Origin: Richelia sp. UBA3308
GTDB lineage: Bacteria > Cyanobacteriota > Cyanobacteriia > Cyanobacteriales > Nostocaceae
DNA: 43,151 nt
Direction: 5' to 3'
Assembly: GCA_002361335.1 (NCBI GenBank)
Contig: DESS01000228.1
Location: 17,188-60,338, forward strand
The translations under genes were made by a program, and so were the position numbers. How positions within the stretch are numbered: position 1 is the stretch's first letter; each line of letters opens with the position of its first letter. The notes below the pieces were generated by a model. That model was not told the origin of the DNA. It was given only the letters and a program-made list of their open reading frames with translations, and searched no databases. This document shows positions 34,494 through 43,151 of this stretch, in pieces.

Positions 34494-37154
34494 TCAGCTT
34501 TTTTCAGTTTTCTTCTTGGATTTAGTAGTAGAACTTTTAGATTTAGTGCTACTAGTTTTCGATTTACTAGTTTTCGATTTGCTAGTTTTACTCTTGGGTG
34601 CTTTGCTAGCTAATAATTCTAGTGCTTTCTCTAAAGTGATGCTTTCTGGGGTTTCCCCTTCTGGAATGCCGACATTAGTTTTCCCATGCTTAATATAAAC
34701 TCCATAAGGACCTTCGTAGATATTCACTGGTTCTTCACTATCTGGATGAGAACCCAATTCCCGCAATGGCTTTTTCGATTTACTTCTGCTACCGCGTCCT
34801 TTTTTCGGTTCGGATAACAATTCTAATGCTCTTTCTAAGGTGACACTCAATACATCATCACCAGCTTTTAAAGAACGGTAGTCTTTACCTTCTTTAGCAT
34901 TATGAACCACATAAGGTCCGAAGCGTCCCAGATTAGCTTGGATACTAGCACCAGTTTCTGGATGTTCTCCTAATTTTCTGGGAAGCGATAAAAGGCCAAC
35001 AGCCATTTCCACTGTTACCTCTTCTGGCTTTACCCCTTTAGGTAAAGAACCTTGTTTTGGTTTGGGATTTTCTTCGGATTTTTCACCCAGCTGTACGTAG
35101 GGACCGTAAGGACCAATGAGCATAAAAATTGGCTGGGCAGTCTCCGGATGAATACCTACTTGATCTGGACCTTCAGTTTTTTGTTTGAGTAGTTTTTCGA
35201 CTTTTTCCGGGTCGAGATCGGCTGGAGTTAAATCTCTAGGAATAGAAGCTGTAACTACATCATCGCCATTTTCGGCTTCCAAATAAGCACCAAATTTACC
35301 AATGCGAATTTTGACATCTGGGATGTTCAAATCCACAGTTCTAGATGTATTGTTATCAATTTGGCTTTCTCGTTCCTTAACTAAAGTATCCAAGCCTTTT
35401 TCGCCGAGATAAAATTGTTTGAGGTAAGGTAACCATTCAGCTTCCCCAGTAGAAATATCATCCAGGGTTTGCTCCATTTTAGAGGTAAAACTGGGGTCTA
35501 CAATTTCCGAGAAGTGGGTTTCCAGTAAGTTGGTAACGGCGAAAGCTGTAAATGTGGGAACTAAGGCATTATTTGTTAATTGAGCGTACCCTTTATCGAC
35601 AATAGTACCGATAATGCTGGCGTAGGTACTGGGACGACCAATTCCTTCGCTTTCTAAGGTTTTTACCAAAGTAGCTTCAGTGTACCTCGCCGGAGGTTGA
35701 GTTTCGTGACCGACAGTTTCTAATGTTTTGCAGTTTGGATTATCCCCGACTTTGAGGTTGGGTAAAATTACTTCCTTATCTTCCAAAGCTGCTTCGGGAT
35801 CGTCAGAACCTTCTACGTAGGCGCGTAAAAACCCTGGAAAATCAATTCGCTTACCAGAAGAACGAAAACCCGCATCTTCTACCTGTAAATGCATGGTGAT
35901 TTGAGTTTGTTTGGCATCCGCCATTTGACAAGCAACGGTACGCTTCCAAATTAAATCGTACAATTGCAGTTCTCTGCCGCTCAAACCAGTTTCTTGAGGC
36001 GTGCGGAAGCTGCTTCCAGCCGGACGAATTGCTTCGTGTGCTTCTTGTGCGCCTTTAGATTTTGTGGTGTATTTTCGGGGTTCGGGAGACAAAAATTCTT
36101 TACCGTAAAGCTTTTGTACGCACTCTCTAGCGGCGGTTACTGCTTGTTCCGATAAATGTACCGAATCGGTACGCATATAGGTAATATAACCTTGTTCGTA
36201 AAGACTTTGAGCCACTCGCATTGTATCCCGCGCAGAAAGCCGCAATTTACGGTTAGATTCCTGTTGCAAAGTCGAAGTAGTAAATGGAGGTGCCGGTTTG
36301 CGGGTTACCGGACGTTCGTCAAGGTTTGTAACCTGCCAAGTTTTACCAGTTAAGCGTTCTTTTAGGGCTTCGGCTTCCTCTTCATTGAGTAAAACAACCT
36401 TACGTCCTACGGTAATTTTCCCAGTGGCAGGGTCAAAATCACTACCATTTGCCAGTTTAGTTCCTGCCAAAGTTACCAATACACAAGTAAACGATTGCTC
36501 TTTATTTCCTTTCTTAGACGGAGCAATCAAACCTGCTTTCAAATCCCAATAGCTACCGATGTGAAAAGCACGACGTTCCCGTTCCCGTTTCACCAATAAT
36601 CGCACGGCTACAGACTGCACTCTCCCGGCAGACAAACCCCAAGCGATTTTTTTCCACAATAAAGGTGAAAGAGTATAACCTACGAGTCGGTCTAAAATTC
36701 GTCGCGTTTCTTGGGCGCGAACTAACTGTTCATCTACGTTGCGGGTATTTTTCAGCGCTTTTTTTATTGCTTCAGAGGTAATTTCATGAAATACCATCCT
36801 TTTTGTAGGGACTTTTGGTTTGAGCAATTGGTATAAATGCCAGCTGATACTTTCCCCTTCGCGATCTTCGTCAGTAGCTAAAATCAGCTCGGTTGCTTCT
36901 TTGAGCGCTTCTTTTAGCTGGGTGACAACCTGCTTTTTGCTTTTGGGAACTACATATAACGGTTCAAAATTAGCTTCTACGTTGACTCCCAACTGCGCCC
37001 ATGTTTCCCCTTTGACAGAGGCGGGAATTTCACTGGCTGACTGCGGTAAGTCACGTACATGACCCATTGAAGCTTCTACTCGATAATCTGACGGTAAGTA
37101 ATTACGAATAGTTTTAGCTTTGGTCGGAGATTCTACAATAACGAGAGTTGACAT
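34494..37154 (-). CDS. topA: DNA topoisomerase I (type IA)
   Basis: An 886-aa type IA topoisomerase that relaxes negative supercoils. TOPRIM motifs are VESPTKAKTI at the N-terminus and ATDEDREGE (93-101). The active-site tyrosine is in GYITYMRTDS near residue 323. The core continues through EGIGRPSTYASI. In place of zinc fingers the C-terminus has three repeats of a domain of about 60-80 residues, each with an HPE/HPDS-type start and a GPYG/GRFGPYV core, then LELL; this is the Toprim_Crpt type common in cyanobacteria. The final 35 residues are a Lys/Ser/Thr-rich tail (SKTSKSKTSKSKTSSTKSKS) encoded by near-identical 15-bp DNA repeats, probably a DNA-contact tail. Confidence 0.95.
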   Translation of the reverse strand: MSTLVIVESPTKAKTIRNYLPSDYRVEASMGHVRDLPQSASEIPASVKGETWAQLGVNVEANFEPLYVVPKSKKQVVTQLKEALKEATELILATDEDREGESISWHLYQLLKPKVPTKRMVFHEITSEAIKKALKNTRNVDEQLVRAQETRRILDRLVGYTLSPLLWKKIAWGLSAGRVQSVAVRLLVKRERERRAFHIGSYWDLKAGLIAPSKKGNKEQSFTCVLVTLAGTKLANGSDFDPATGKITVGRKVVLLNEEEAEALKERLTGKTWQVTNLDERPVTRKPAPPFTTSTLQQESNRKLRLSARDTMRVAQSLYEQGYITYMRTDSVHLSEQAVTAARECVQKLYGKEFLSPEPRKYTTKSKGAQEAHEAIRPAGSSFRTPQETGLSGRELQLYDLIWKRTVACQMADAKQTQITMHLQVEDAGFRSSGKRIDFPGFLRAYVEGSDDPEAALEDKEVILPNLKVGDNPNCKTLETVGHETQPPARYTEATLVKTLESEGIGRPSTYASIIGTIVDKGYAQLTNNALVPTFTAFAVTNLLETHFSEIVDPSFTSKMEQTLDDISTGEAEWLPYLKQFYLGEKGLDTLVKERESQIDNNTSRTVDLNIPDVKIRIGKFGAYLEAENGDDVVTASIPRDLTPADLDPEKVEKLLKQKTEGPDQVGIHPETAQPIFMLIGPYGPYVQLGEKSEENPKPKQGSLPKGVKPEEVTVEMAVGLLSLPRKLGEHPETGASIQANLGRFGPYVVHNAKEGKDYRSLKAGDDVLSVTLERALELLSEPKKGRGSRSKSKKPLRELGSHPDSEEPVNIYEGPYGVYIKHGKTNVGIPEGETPESITLEKALELLASKAPKSKTSKSKTSKSKTSSTKSKSSTTKSKKKTEKS

Positions 37155-38301
37155 GGAAATTTCAAGAAAAAAATAGCTGCTAAGCTAAACAGTCAAAGTG
37201 GAACAATTGATTGTTATTGTCAAGATAAAATTTCACATCCAGAGTAATGTCATCAATTTTACATCCATTTTTTGGTTTTATTGAAAGCCCTTTTTATCCA
37301 GGTTTGGCTTGCCCCGAATTGTTGCCAAAACGCAATGGAAGCGCCTGGGGGAGAAGGTCAGATATTTGAAATTGGCTTATCAAGAAAGCCAGTCCTGTTC
37401 AATCTTTAACTTATCTTGGACATAATTGGCGACTACCATTTGTACTGATTGCTGTTTTAGGCGATATAAATGAGAAGGATTGAGAATAGCCGTGGGACTT
37501 ACCCTTTAATATTAGCGGAGTCTTTTGACAAGTATATTTTACGAAATTTCATGTGTTACTATTTTTTTGCTAATATTTAGCATTGTGCCAAAATAAAATT
37601 TAAATAAGTACCGTATTCAGTTTTTATTATTTAACCGCGATCGCGAAGCGCATGCGTAAGGGGCTAATCGCGAGGAAAAATCATCAAGCCAATTGGTTAA
37701 AGTCAGTCGTATAATCCCAATTGTCACATTTATGAACATGTTGATACATACAGTCTTGTTACCGGTTTGATATCTAGAGGTAATTTTAATTCGCGGCAAA
37801 GCAATTAGAACGGCCCCCTTCTTAACCTTCTCACCTTGGCAGAAGGACGAATATCAACCTGCACCATGGCAGCATGTTACTGATTAAAAAAAACCTACAT
37901 TTTGTTTGTAGTTGGGAAATTTGATTTATTTTCAAAAAGTCCACGATCGCAAGACTTCTCAAATATGCCCTAACTCCCAACCATCGGTAAATTTTCAATA
38001 CAGGAAAGAAGAAAACAGATATAACAACCAGCAACCCGAAGCAACTAAGCAAGCAAGTTATCAAAAAATCAATTGAATTAGGCTATTAATAACATCGTAA
38101 AAATTGATGCTTGTTTTTATTACGTAGTTAGCGAAAAATATTTTACATTGTTTCTATTAAAAATAAGCCAAGCAAGCAAAAAAAATTGTGGTAGGATAAT
38201 CCAGGAGAAGTACGTTCGGTGATTCTGTTCTTGTTATTAAGTAAATGTCGCAAGCAGCTCTCCGTATGTTGCCTCTAGATGGTTGGATTTTGGAGAGTCT
38301 C
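37155..38301. other. Intergenic 1.1 kb, no gene seen
   Basis: No supportable ORF or RNA gene. A HIP1 site is at about 37636 within a small palindrome-rich stretch. The last 100 bases hold the promoter and leader of the RRM gene. Frames on either strand here are low in coding character. Confidence 0.5.
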
Positions 38302-38604
38302 ATGTCAATCTACGTTGGAAATTTATCCTACGATGTTACCCAAGAAGACCTTAACCAAGTATTTGCCGAGTATGGTAAGGTAAAGCGCGTTCAATTACCT
38401 ACCGATAGGGAAACTGGTCGGCCTCGAGGTTTTGGTTTTGTAGAAATGGAAAGTGAACAGGAGGAGAATTCGGCTATTGAGGCCCTAGATGGTGCCGAGT
38501 GGATGGGTCGCGTTATGAAAGTTAATAAAGCAAGACCACGAGAAGATAGAGGTGGACGCTCTGGTGGTGGTGGTGGTGGTAGAGGCGGCTGGGGTAGAAA
38601 CTAA
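38302..38604 (+). CDS. RRM-type RNA-binding protein with Gly-rich tail
   Basis: The longest frame starts at 38245, but the family start is MSIYVGNLSYDV at 38302, with GGAGAG 5-10 nt upstream, giving 100 aa. A single RRM has RNP2 IYVGNL (3-8) and RNP1 RGFGFVEM (42-49), followed by a Gly/Arg-rich tail (84-98) as in the cold-inducible cyanobacterial Rbp proteins. These bind mRNA and are involved in cold response and, in some members, mRNA positioning near thylakoids. The upstream 57 nt are open in the same frame with their own ATG, so a longer form is formally possible. Likely monocistronic. Confidence 0.9.
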   Translation: MSIYVGNLSYDVTQEDLNQVFAEYGKVKRVQLPTDRETGRPRGFGFVEMESEQEENSAIEALDGAEWMGRVMKVNKARPREDRGGRSGGGGGGRGGWGRN

Positions 38605-39391
38605 TAGCTATATAGATGTTAACAACTATATAGATATTTAACTATTAGGTATTGTAGGTTTTAACCAAATATCACAAATATTCCTTGTTTTAATGATGGA
38701 ATAAATTGCGATAGAGTAGAAACAATTTAGATAAAGCTACCCCTAAAAACCTTCATTCGCCGCTAATTATAGCCCTATTCTGTAGTCTTGACTATAAATC
38801 TATAAAAACGAATGAAACAGACCAGTACTAGTTTGTTTCATTAATTTTTTGTGTTAAGCTTTTGTGTTATTTGTGGTAAAAAATATTCTTTTAGTTTCAA
38901 TTTATAGTCAAATATGACATCGGGTATAAAATTAATTGACACAAACACTAAAGGGAACAAGAAAGCTAACAACTTGTCCTTGGGCTTTGTATAACAGAAC
39001 TACGCTACACCACAAGAAAGTGAGTGTGGTAGTTCTTATTTCTTGGGTAGCGTGTATCGCCTCAGCTTTAGGCATTGGAACTTGTGAAATCAGAGGGTAA
39101 CGTTTACCCCAACAGTACGGCAAAGTTTTAACATTTTTTTGATTTGCAAGGTTCCCAAAAAGTTTATTTACTAGCAGGGACTATCAGTAGGAAAATTTCA
39201 CCTGTAGACAAATATATCACAACTAATGCAATTCTTAAAATTATTGCCCTAAGTTATTGTGATTACGGCATCCAGAATTTAATAATTGAATTTTTTCACC
39301 CGTCACAGGTTTTTGGTGAATATGAAGTTAAAAAACAATAGAATTAACACAGTTATGATGAAAGTCGGTGGAGTCGAAACCTATATATCTC
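38605..39391. other. Intergenic 0.8 kb between the RRM gene and ndhB
   Basis: Contains one hairpin terminator (38811-38850) and no gene I can support. Short frames on both strands near 38930-39340 lack similarity, start signals and coding character. The ndhB promoter must lie near its right end. Confidence 0.5.
38811..38850. terminator. Bidirectional hairpin terminator candidate
   Basis: AATGAAACAGAC (38811-38822) pairs with GTTTGTTTCATT (38831-38842) in 11 of 12 positions around an 8-nt loop. AATTTTTT follows on the plus strand, and CGTTTTTATAG on the minus strand. It could end the RRM transcript, about 200 nt past its stop. Confidence 0.7.
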
Positions 39392-40945
39392 ATGGATTTT
39401 GTTAATCTTGCATCCCAGTTAAATGCTGGAACCATAGTACCGGAGGGGATTGTAATTATCACCTTCTTAGGGGTTTTGATAGTAGACTTGATTTTAGGAC
39501 GTTCGTCCTCGCGCTGGATTGGATATCTAGCGGTTACGGGTTTACTTGCTTCTATCGTCGCCTTGTATTTTCAATGGGATAATTTAAATCCCATTTCATT
39601 TCTTGGTGCGTTTAACGGCGACGATCTTAGTATCGTGTTTCGCGGTATTATTGCTTTGTCTGCCGCTGTGACTATTTTGATGTCAATTCGCTACGTCGAG
39701 CAAAGTGGTACAGCTTTAGCAGAATTTATCGCTATTTTGCTCACCGCCACCCTTGGAGCCATGTTTTTATCGGGTGCGAATGAGTTAGTGATGATTTTTA
39801 TCTCCTTAGAAACACTTAGTATTTCCTCTTATTTATTAACAGGTTATACCAAACGTGACCCACGTTCCAATGAAGCAGCACTCAAATATTTATTGATTGG
39901 TGCTTCTAGTACCGCAGTATTTCTATATGGCGTTTCCCTACTATACGGTTTATCCGGCGGAGAAACTCAACTAAGCGCGATCGCAGATGGTATAGAAGCT
40001 GCAAACCTAGGTCAGTCCTTAGGTGTAGTAATTGCCTTGGTATTTGTAATTGCAGGTGTAGGGTTTAAAATTTCTGCCGCTCCTTTTCACCAATGGACAC
40101 CAGATGTATACGAAGGCGCACCGACTCCGGTAATTGCTTTTTTATCTGTGGGTTCCAAAGCTGCTGGTTTTGCCTTAGCTATACGTTTGCTGACAACAGT
40201 ATTTCCCCTCGTTGCTGGTGAGTGGAGATTTGTGTTCACGGCTCTAGCCGTACTAAGTATGATCTTGGGTAATGTGGTTGCCCTTGCCCAAAATAGCATG
40301 AAACGGATGCTGGCTTATTCATCCATTGCACAAGCTGGCTTTGTGATGATTGGTTTGATTGCTGGCACTGAAGCAGGATATTCCAGCATGATATTCTACA
40401 TGCTAGTTTACCTGTTTATGAACCTTTGCGGTTTTACCTGCGTGATTTTGTTCTCTTTGCGGACCGGAACTGACGAAATTACCGAGTACTCTGGTTTATA
40501 TCAGAAAGATCCACTTTTGACTTTGGGATTAAGCATCTCATTGCTTTCCTTGGGAGGTATTCCTCCTTTAGCTGGCTTCTTTGGTAAAATTTACTTATTC
40601 TGGGCTGGTTGGCAAGCAGGTCTTTACGGTTTAGTTTTATTGGGGTTAGTTACCAGCGTGGTTTCTATCTACTATTACATTCGCGTCGTCAAGATGATGG
40701 TAGTAAAAGAACCTCAAGAAATGTCCGATGCAGTCAAAAATTATCCCCAAATCAGTTGGAATTTGCCTGGATTAAGACCTTTGCAAATAGGTTTGGTAAC
40801 TACTTTAATTGCCACCTCTATCGCTGGAATTCTGTCAAATCCTTTATTTACATTGGCAAATAACTCTATAGCGAATACTCCCATTTTGCAGCAATCTATG
40901 GTTGATAGCCAAAGAGTGAGTTTAGCAGACGATCGGCAACCGTAA
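39392..40945 (+). CDS. ndhB: NAD(P)H-quinone oxidoreductase subunit 2 (NDH-1)
   Basis: The frame opens at GTG (39368), but the conserved start is the ATG at 39392 (MDFVNLASQLNAGTIVPEG), giving 517 aa. It is the proton-pumping antiporter-like NdhB subunit of the cyanobacterial NDH-1 complex, which serves respiration, cyclic electron flow and CO2 uptake in the thylakoid membrane. Fourteen or so transmembrane helices are visible; landmarks are KYLLIGASSTAVFLYG, PFHQWTPDVYEGAPTPVIAFLSVGSKAA, MKRMLAYSSIAQAGF and GGIPPLAGFFGKIYLF. ndhB is a single-copy, monocistronic gene in Nostocales. Confidence 0.95.
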   Translation: MDFVNLASQLNAGTIVPEGIVIITFLGVLIVDLILGRSSSRWIGYLAVTGLLASIVALYFQWDNLNPISFLGAFNGDDLSIVFRGIIALSAAVTILMSIRYVEQSGTALAEFIAILLTATLGAMFLSGANELVMIFISLETLSISSYLLTGYTKRDPRSNEAALKYLLIGASSTAVFLYGVSLLYGLSGGETQLSAIADGIEAANLGQSLGVVIALVFVIAGVGFKISAAPFHQWTPDVYEGAPTPVIAFLSVGSKAAGFALAIRLLTTVFPLVAGEWRFVFTALAVLSMILGNVVALAQNSMKRMLAYSSIAQAGFVMIGLIAGTEAGYSSMIFYMLVYLFMNLCGFTCVILFSLRTGTDEITEYSGLYQKDPLLTLGLSISLLSLGGIPPLAGFFGKIYLFWAGWQAGLYGLVLLGLVTSVVSIYYYIRVVKMMVVKEPQEMSDAVKNYPQISWNLPGLRPLQIGLVTTLIATSIAGILSNPLFTLANNSIANTPILQQSMVDSQRVSLADDRQP

Positions 40946-41651
40946 AAGGAATTACAATTTCGCTTCTTTTATTAAAAGGAGTTTAAGGGCAGCATAATTT
41001 TTTCTTAAGAATGTTTAAGTCCCGTCAGCAAAATTATTTTTAATTAATGCTACATGGCTGTTCGCTAGTTGTTGAACCGCCACTTTTTTTTGGCAATTTC
41101 AAGTCCCTCCGGCTTGCGGTACGCCCTACGCGTCTGGGGCGGATTATTTTTTTAGAAGACTGAGTTTTAAACTCATAACGCGCCACTTTAGATACTATTA
41201 CCAACTTCTATCTTCCTCCAAACTCCAACATCATTTATAAAAAAAGGCAATAAGGAATAGGGAGTAGGGAACAGTGAATAAAAAATACTATTTACTATCA
41301 AGGAAATTTATAAAGCTAGTTTCCTTTGTCTAATAAAAATTTTAAGCATTTGATTTATATGCATACATTGTACTGAATAACGATAAATTTAATAAAAAAT
41401 TAAACCCCGCTTTTTATCTTTAATTGAAGTCAAAACACATAAATCCCAATGAAATATGTCTACAGGATTAAATATTAAATAACCATTAAAAAGCATTAAG
41501 TATTTGCTCCAAGTATCTATTATGAAAAATGAAGCTATCTTGAACAATTATTAAGGTAGTTGAAGAAAATTTACAGGGTACCTACTACCCATTTTGATCC
41601 GTTTTTATTTCTGCAATATAAGCAATTTGAATTAAATAAGGAGTACTAGAA
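40946..41651. other. Intergenic 0.7 kb, no gene seen
   Basis: Holds a GC-rich repeat-like stretch (about 41098-41144, CCCTCCGGCTTGCGGTACGC then ctacgcgtctggggcgga) and a GGAATAGGGAGTAGGGAA-type run (41253-41272). Otherwise AT-rich. No RNA gene recognised. Confidence 0.5.
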
Positions 41652-42419
41652 ATGAAAGAAGTTCTTGCACATATTGAGATGAAGAAGCAAGGGTTTGCGA
41701 AGTCGGAATTTATTCAATTTCTCCAAGATAAGAGTATTCCACCCAGACAAAGACTTGCTTTTGCGCCTTGTTTTACACCTTTTGTAATGGGATTTGGAGA
41801 GTTAAACCGATATATTTGGAGAGATGAAACAACAAATGATCCAATTCAAGCTATTATCAATCAACATACTTATGAAGATGATGGTCATTGGATTTGGTTC
41901 TTAGAAGATTTAGAGAAATTAGGTTTAGATAAATCATTGAATTTTACAGATACAATAAGATTTATTTGGAGTAAAGAAATCCAAGCATCGCGACAAACAT
42001 TCTATGAAATTTATAGATGTACTTATAAGACTACTCCTATCCTTAAATTAGTAGCAATTGAAGCGATAGAAGCAATAGCAGATATTTTTCTTTCAACAAC
42101 TGCACAAGTAGCTGAAGAATTAGAATTAGCATCCGATATTGAGTACAAATATTTTGGGATGCATCATTTTTCAATTGATTCTAATCATAGTATGGATTCA
42201 TTTGAAACTGTAGAATCTATTTCCAATATAAAGCTAGACAAAGATGTTGAGAAAGAAGCTTTGGAATTGGTAAATCAAATGTTTGACTTGTTTTCAAGAT
42301 TCATAGATGTACTTCTGGATTATGCAAAGACATACGAATTTGAAAGTTCATTAAACAATGATTTTGATAAACGGCGAATTCGTAAATCACAAGAATATTC
42401 TATGCTAAAGGCAAGCTAA
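41652..42419 (+). CDS. Heme-oxygenase-like diiron protein (CADD / DUF3865-like)
   Basis: A 255-aa all-helical protein resembling DUF3865, the family defined by a Nostoc punctiforme CADD-like structure, within the heme-oxygenase-like diiron oxidase group. Helix motifs include NQHTYEDDGHWIWFLEDL (H72, E75, H79) and the metal-ligand set E140, H172, D176, H179. The spacing H-x3-D-x2-H and the 32-residue gap back to E140 equal those I recall for chlamydial CADD (E142, H174, D178, H181). CADD makes para-aminobenzoate; other relatives cleave or oxidise small molecules, so the product here is open. AAGGAG lies 8 nt before the ATG. It is next to an O-methyltransferase fragment, with a MITE starting one base after the stop. 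Confidence 0.72.
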   Translation: MKEVLAHIEMKKQGFAKSEFIQFLQDKSIPPRQRLAFAPCFTPFVMGFGELNRYIWRDETTNDPIQAIINQHTYEDDGHWIWFLEDLEKLGLDKSLNFTDTIRFIWSKEIQASRQTFYEIYRCTYKTTPILKLVAIEAIEAIADIFLSTTAQVAEELELASDIEYKYFGMHHFSIDSNHSMDSFETVESISNIKLDKDVEKEALELVNQMFDLFSRFIDVLLDYAKTYEFESSLNNDFDKRRIRKSQEYSMLKAS

Positions 42420-42620
42420 TTAAGGGGATGTTTGAAAAGTATAATTTCATATTTTATCTGGCGATTAAATATCTCCCTAGGGGAGACGCTGCGCGAACGC
42501 AGCTACACAAGCCGGCAGCCGTCTGCACGGGTTGAAAATTCAATAGTTCACGCACCATCTGGACTTAGCTTGTGTAGTAGCGGTAATAAAGCGCGGAATA
42601 CTTTTCAAACATCCTCTTAA
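42420..42620. mobile_element. 201-bp MITE with 23-bp inverted ends
   Basis: The ends TTAAGGGGATGTTTGAAAAG + tat (42420-42442) and ata + cttttcaaacatcctcttaa (42598-42620) are inverted repeats with one mismatch in 23. A TA (or TTAA) at both edges is the likely target duplication. There is no ORF inside. The interior carries a REP-like module (42469-42535, ctcccta-ggggagac, gctacacaag) also found at 15361-15425. The GATGTTTGAAAAGT end is familiar from IS-derived miniature elements of cyanobacteria. Confidence 0.9.
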
Positions 42621-42635
42621 GATAAGTCAGCGTAA

Positions 42636-43145
42636 GCGATCAATAAAACTGAAGCTGTTGAGATACCAGAAATCCTTCATGTTGTAAAAACTGGTCAACC
42701 AGCTTTAGAACGTGTCTATGAAGTTAAAAACACTTTTGAATATCTGACTCAAAATCCAGAATCACAGAAGATTTACAATCAAGCTATGACTGGCTGGTCT
42801 AAAAACATTCACACAGCTGTTATTGAAGCTTATGACTTCACTAACATAAGTAGCATCGTGGATGTTGCTGGAGGTCAAGGAATGCTTATTGCTTCTATCT
42901 TAAAAAGAAACCCACAAATGAGAGGTATTCTTTTTGATCGACCAAATGTAATTCCTGAGAGTAAAAATCTATTGGAAAAAGCGAAAGTCAGTGACCGTTG
43001 TGAAATTGTTGGTGGAGACTTTTTCGTATCTATTCCGTCTGGAGGTGATGCTTATATTATGTCTCACATTATCCATGATTGGGGGGATGAAGACTCCATA
43101 ATGATACTGAAAAATGTACGCCAAGCCATAGGAGTTATGTCCTAG
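42636..43145 (+). pseudogene. SAM-dependent O-methyltransferase fragment
   Basis: The frame is open from 42636, 15 bp after the MITE, through an internal ATG at 42786, to a stop at 43145. It reads as the middle of a plant/CrtF-type O-methyltransferase: KTGQPALERVYEVKNTFEYLTQNPE (end of the dimerisation domain), IYNQAMTGW, then the SAM-binding IVDVAGGQGMLIASILK, GILFDRPNVI, CEIVGGDFF and HIIHDWGDEDSIMILKNVRQAI. The first 120 or so residues and the final substrate-binding part after RQAIG are missing, so it is probably a double-truncated remnant. A functional short form starting at 42786 is unlikely because the dimerisation domain is lost. Confidence 0.8.
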
Positions 43146-43151
43146 TACACT

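Noticed and set aside
34390..34698. Plus-strand frame of 102 codons over the topA 3' end
   Set aside because: It is the antisense of the Lys/Ser-rich tail repeats of TopA; its leucine/valine runs come from the repeat, not from selection for a protein.
37831..38064. Minus-strand frame of 77 codons upstream of the RRM gene
   Set aside because: No similarity, no ribosome-binding site, and hydrophobic content typical of AT-rich noncoding DNA.
38914..39341. Several 26-65-codon frames between the RRM gene and ndhB
   Set aside because: No similarity or start signals, and overlapping frames on both strands show no consistent coding signal.
1..43151. tRNA or rRNA genes
   Set aside because: I looked for T-loop (GGTTCGA-type) and acceptor-stem pairs in the spacers and for conserved rRNA motifs and found none. 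A covariance search would be decisive.

Overview
The window looks like chromosomal DNA from a filamentous cyanobacterium, most likely of the Nostocales. Supporting signs are: genes for NdhB, LdpA (circadian input), a Ycf45/SpoIIIAA-like ATPase, a DUF3386 protein, a Gly-rich RRM protein and a 7TM-HD phosphohydrolase; the HIP1 octamer GCGATCGC many times over; AT-rich intergenic DNA; and spacers full of short palindromic repeats. I see no rRNA, tRNA, CRISPR array or prophage. The order is from homology recalled without a search, so the genus is left open.

Layout. 1-9.2 kb: mostly small metabolic and unassigned genes (GFA protein, DUF3386, PfpI-like, a membrane microprotein, an MltA-like secreted protein, a degenerate MBL-fold protein, a DnaQ-type exonuclease, an EamA permease), then a divergent TetR / AhpD-like pair with two perfect operators. 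9.2-15.3 kb: a peroxiredoxin-like protein, cytochrome P450, PhzF-like isomerase, a HaeIII-type cytosine methyltransferase with no visible restriction partner, and bioA. 15.3-16.0 kb: a repeat island of REP-like hairpins around a fossil RAYT/IS200-type transposase. 16.0-20.5 kb: three minus-strand genes (R3H ATPase, ldpA, hybrid response regulator/kinase). 21.3-29.1 kb: lepB, pyrC, tsaE, a YvcK-like gene, ruvC and a membrane cytochrome b, separated by long AT-rich gaps. 29.6-37.2 kb: a minus-strand block of PgpH-like 7TM-HD protein, an ADP-ribosylglycohydrolase-fold protein, aroQ with an unlisted overlapping small ORF, and topA. 38.3-41.0 kb: the RRM protein and ndhB. 41.6 kb to the end: a CADD/DUF3865-like diiron protein, a 201-bp MITE starting one base after its stop codon, and an O-methyltransferase fragment lacking both ends.

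Most genes are single housekeeping units without long operons, as is usual in this group. The most unusual parts are the right end (a probable small-molecule locus cut by a MITE), the RAYT fossil among hairpins carrying a common GTGTAG tag, the dual-operator TetR switch, and several enzymes whose catalytic residues have been replaced (MBL protein, ADP-ribosylglycohydrolase fold, peroxiredoxin-like protein, one metal ligand of PyrC). Coordinates were read by eye and may be off by a base in places. Where a GTG/TTG codon opens the longest frame but a better ATG lies inside, the internal start is given and explained.
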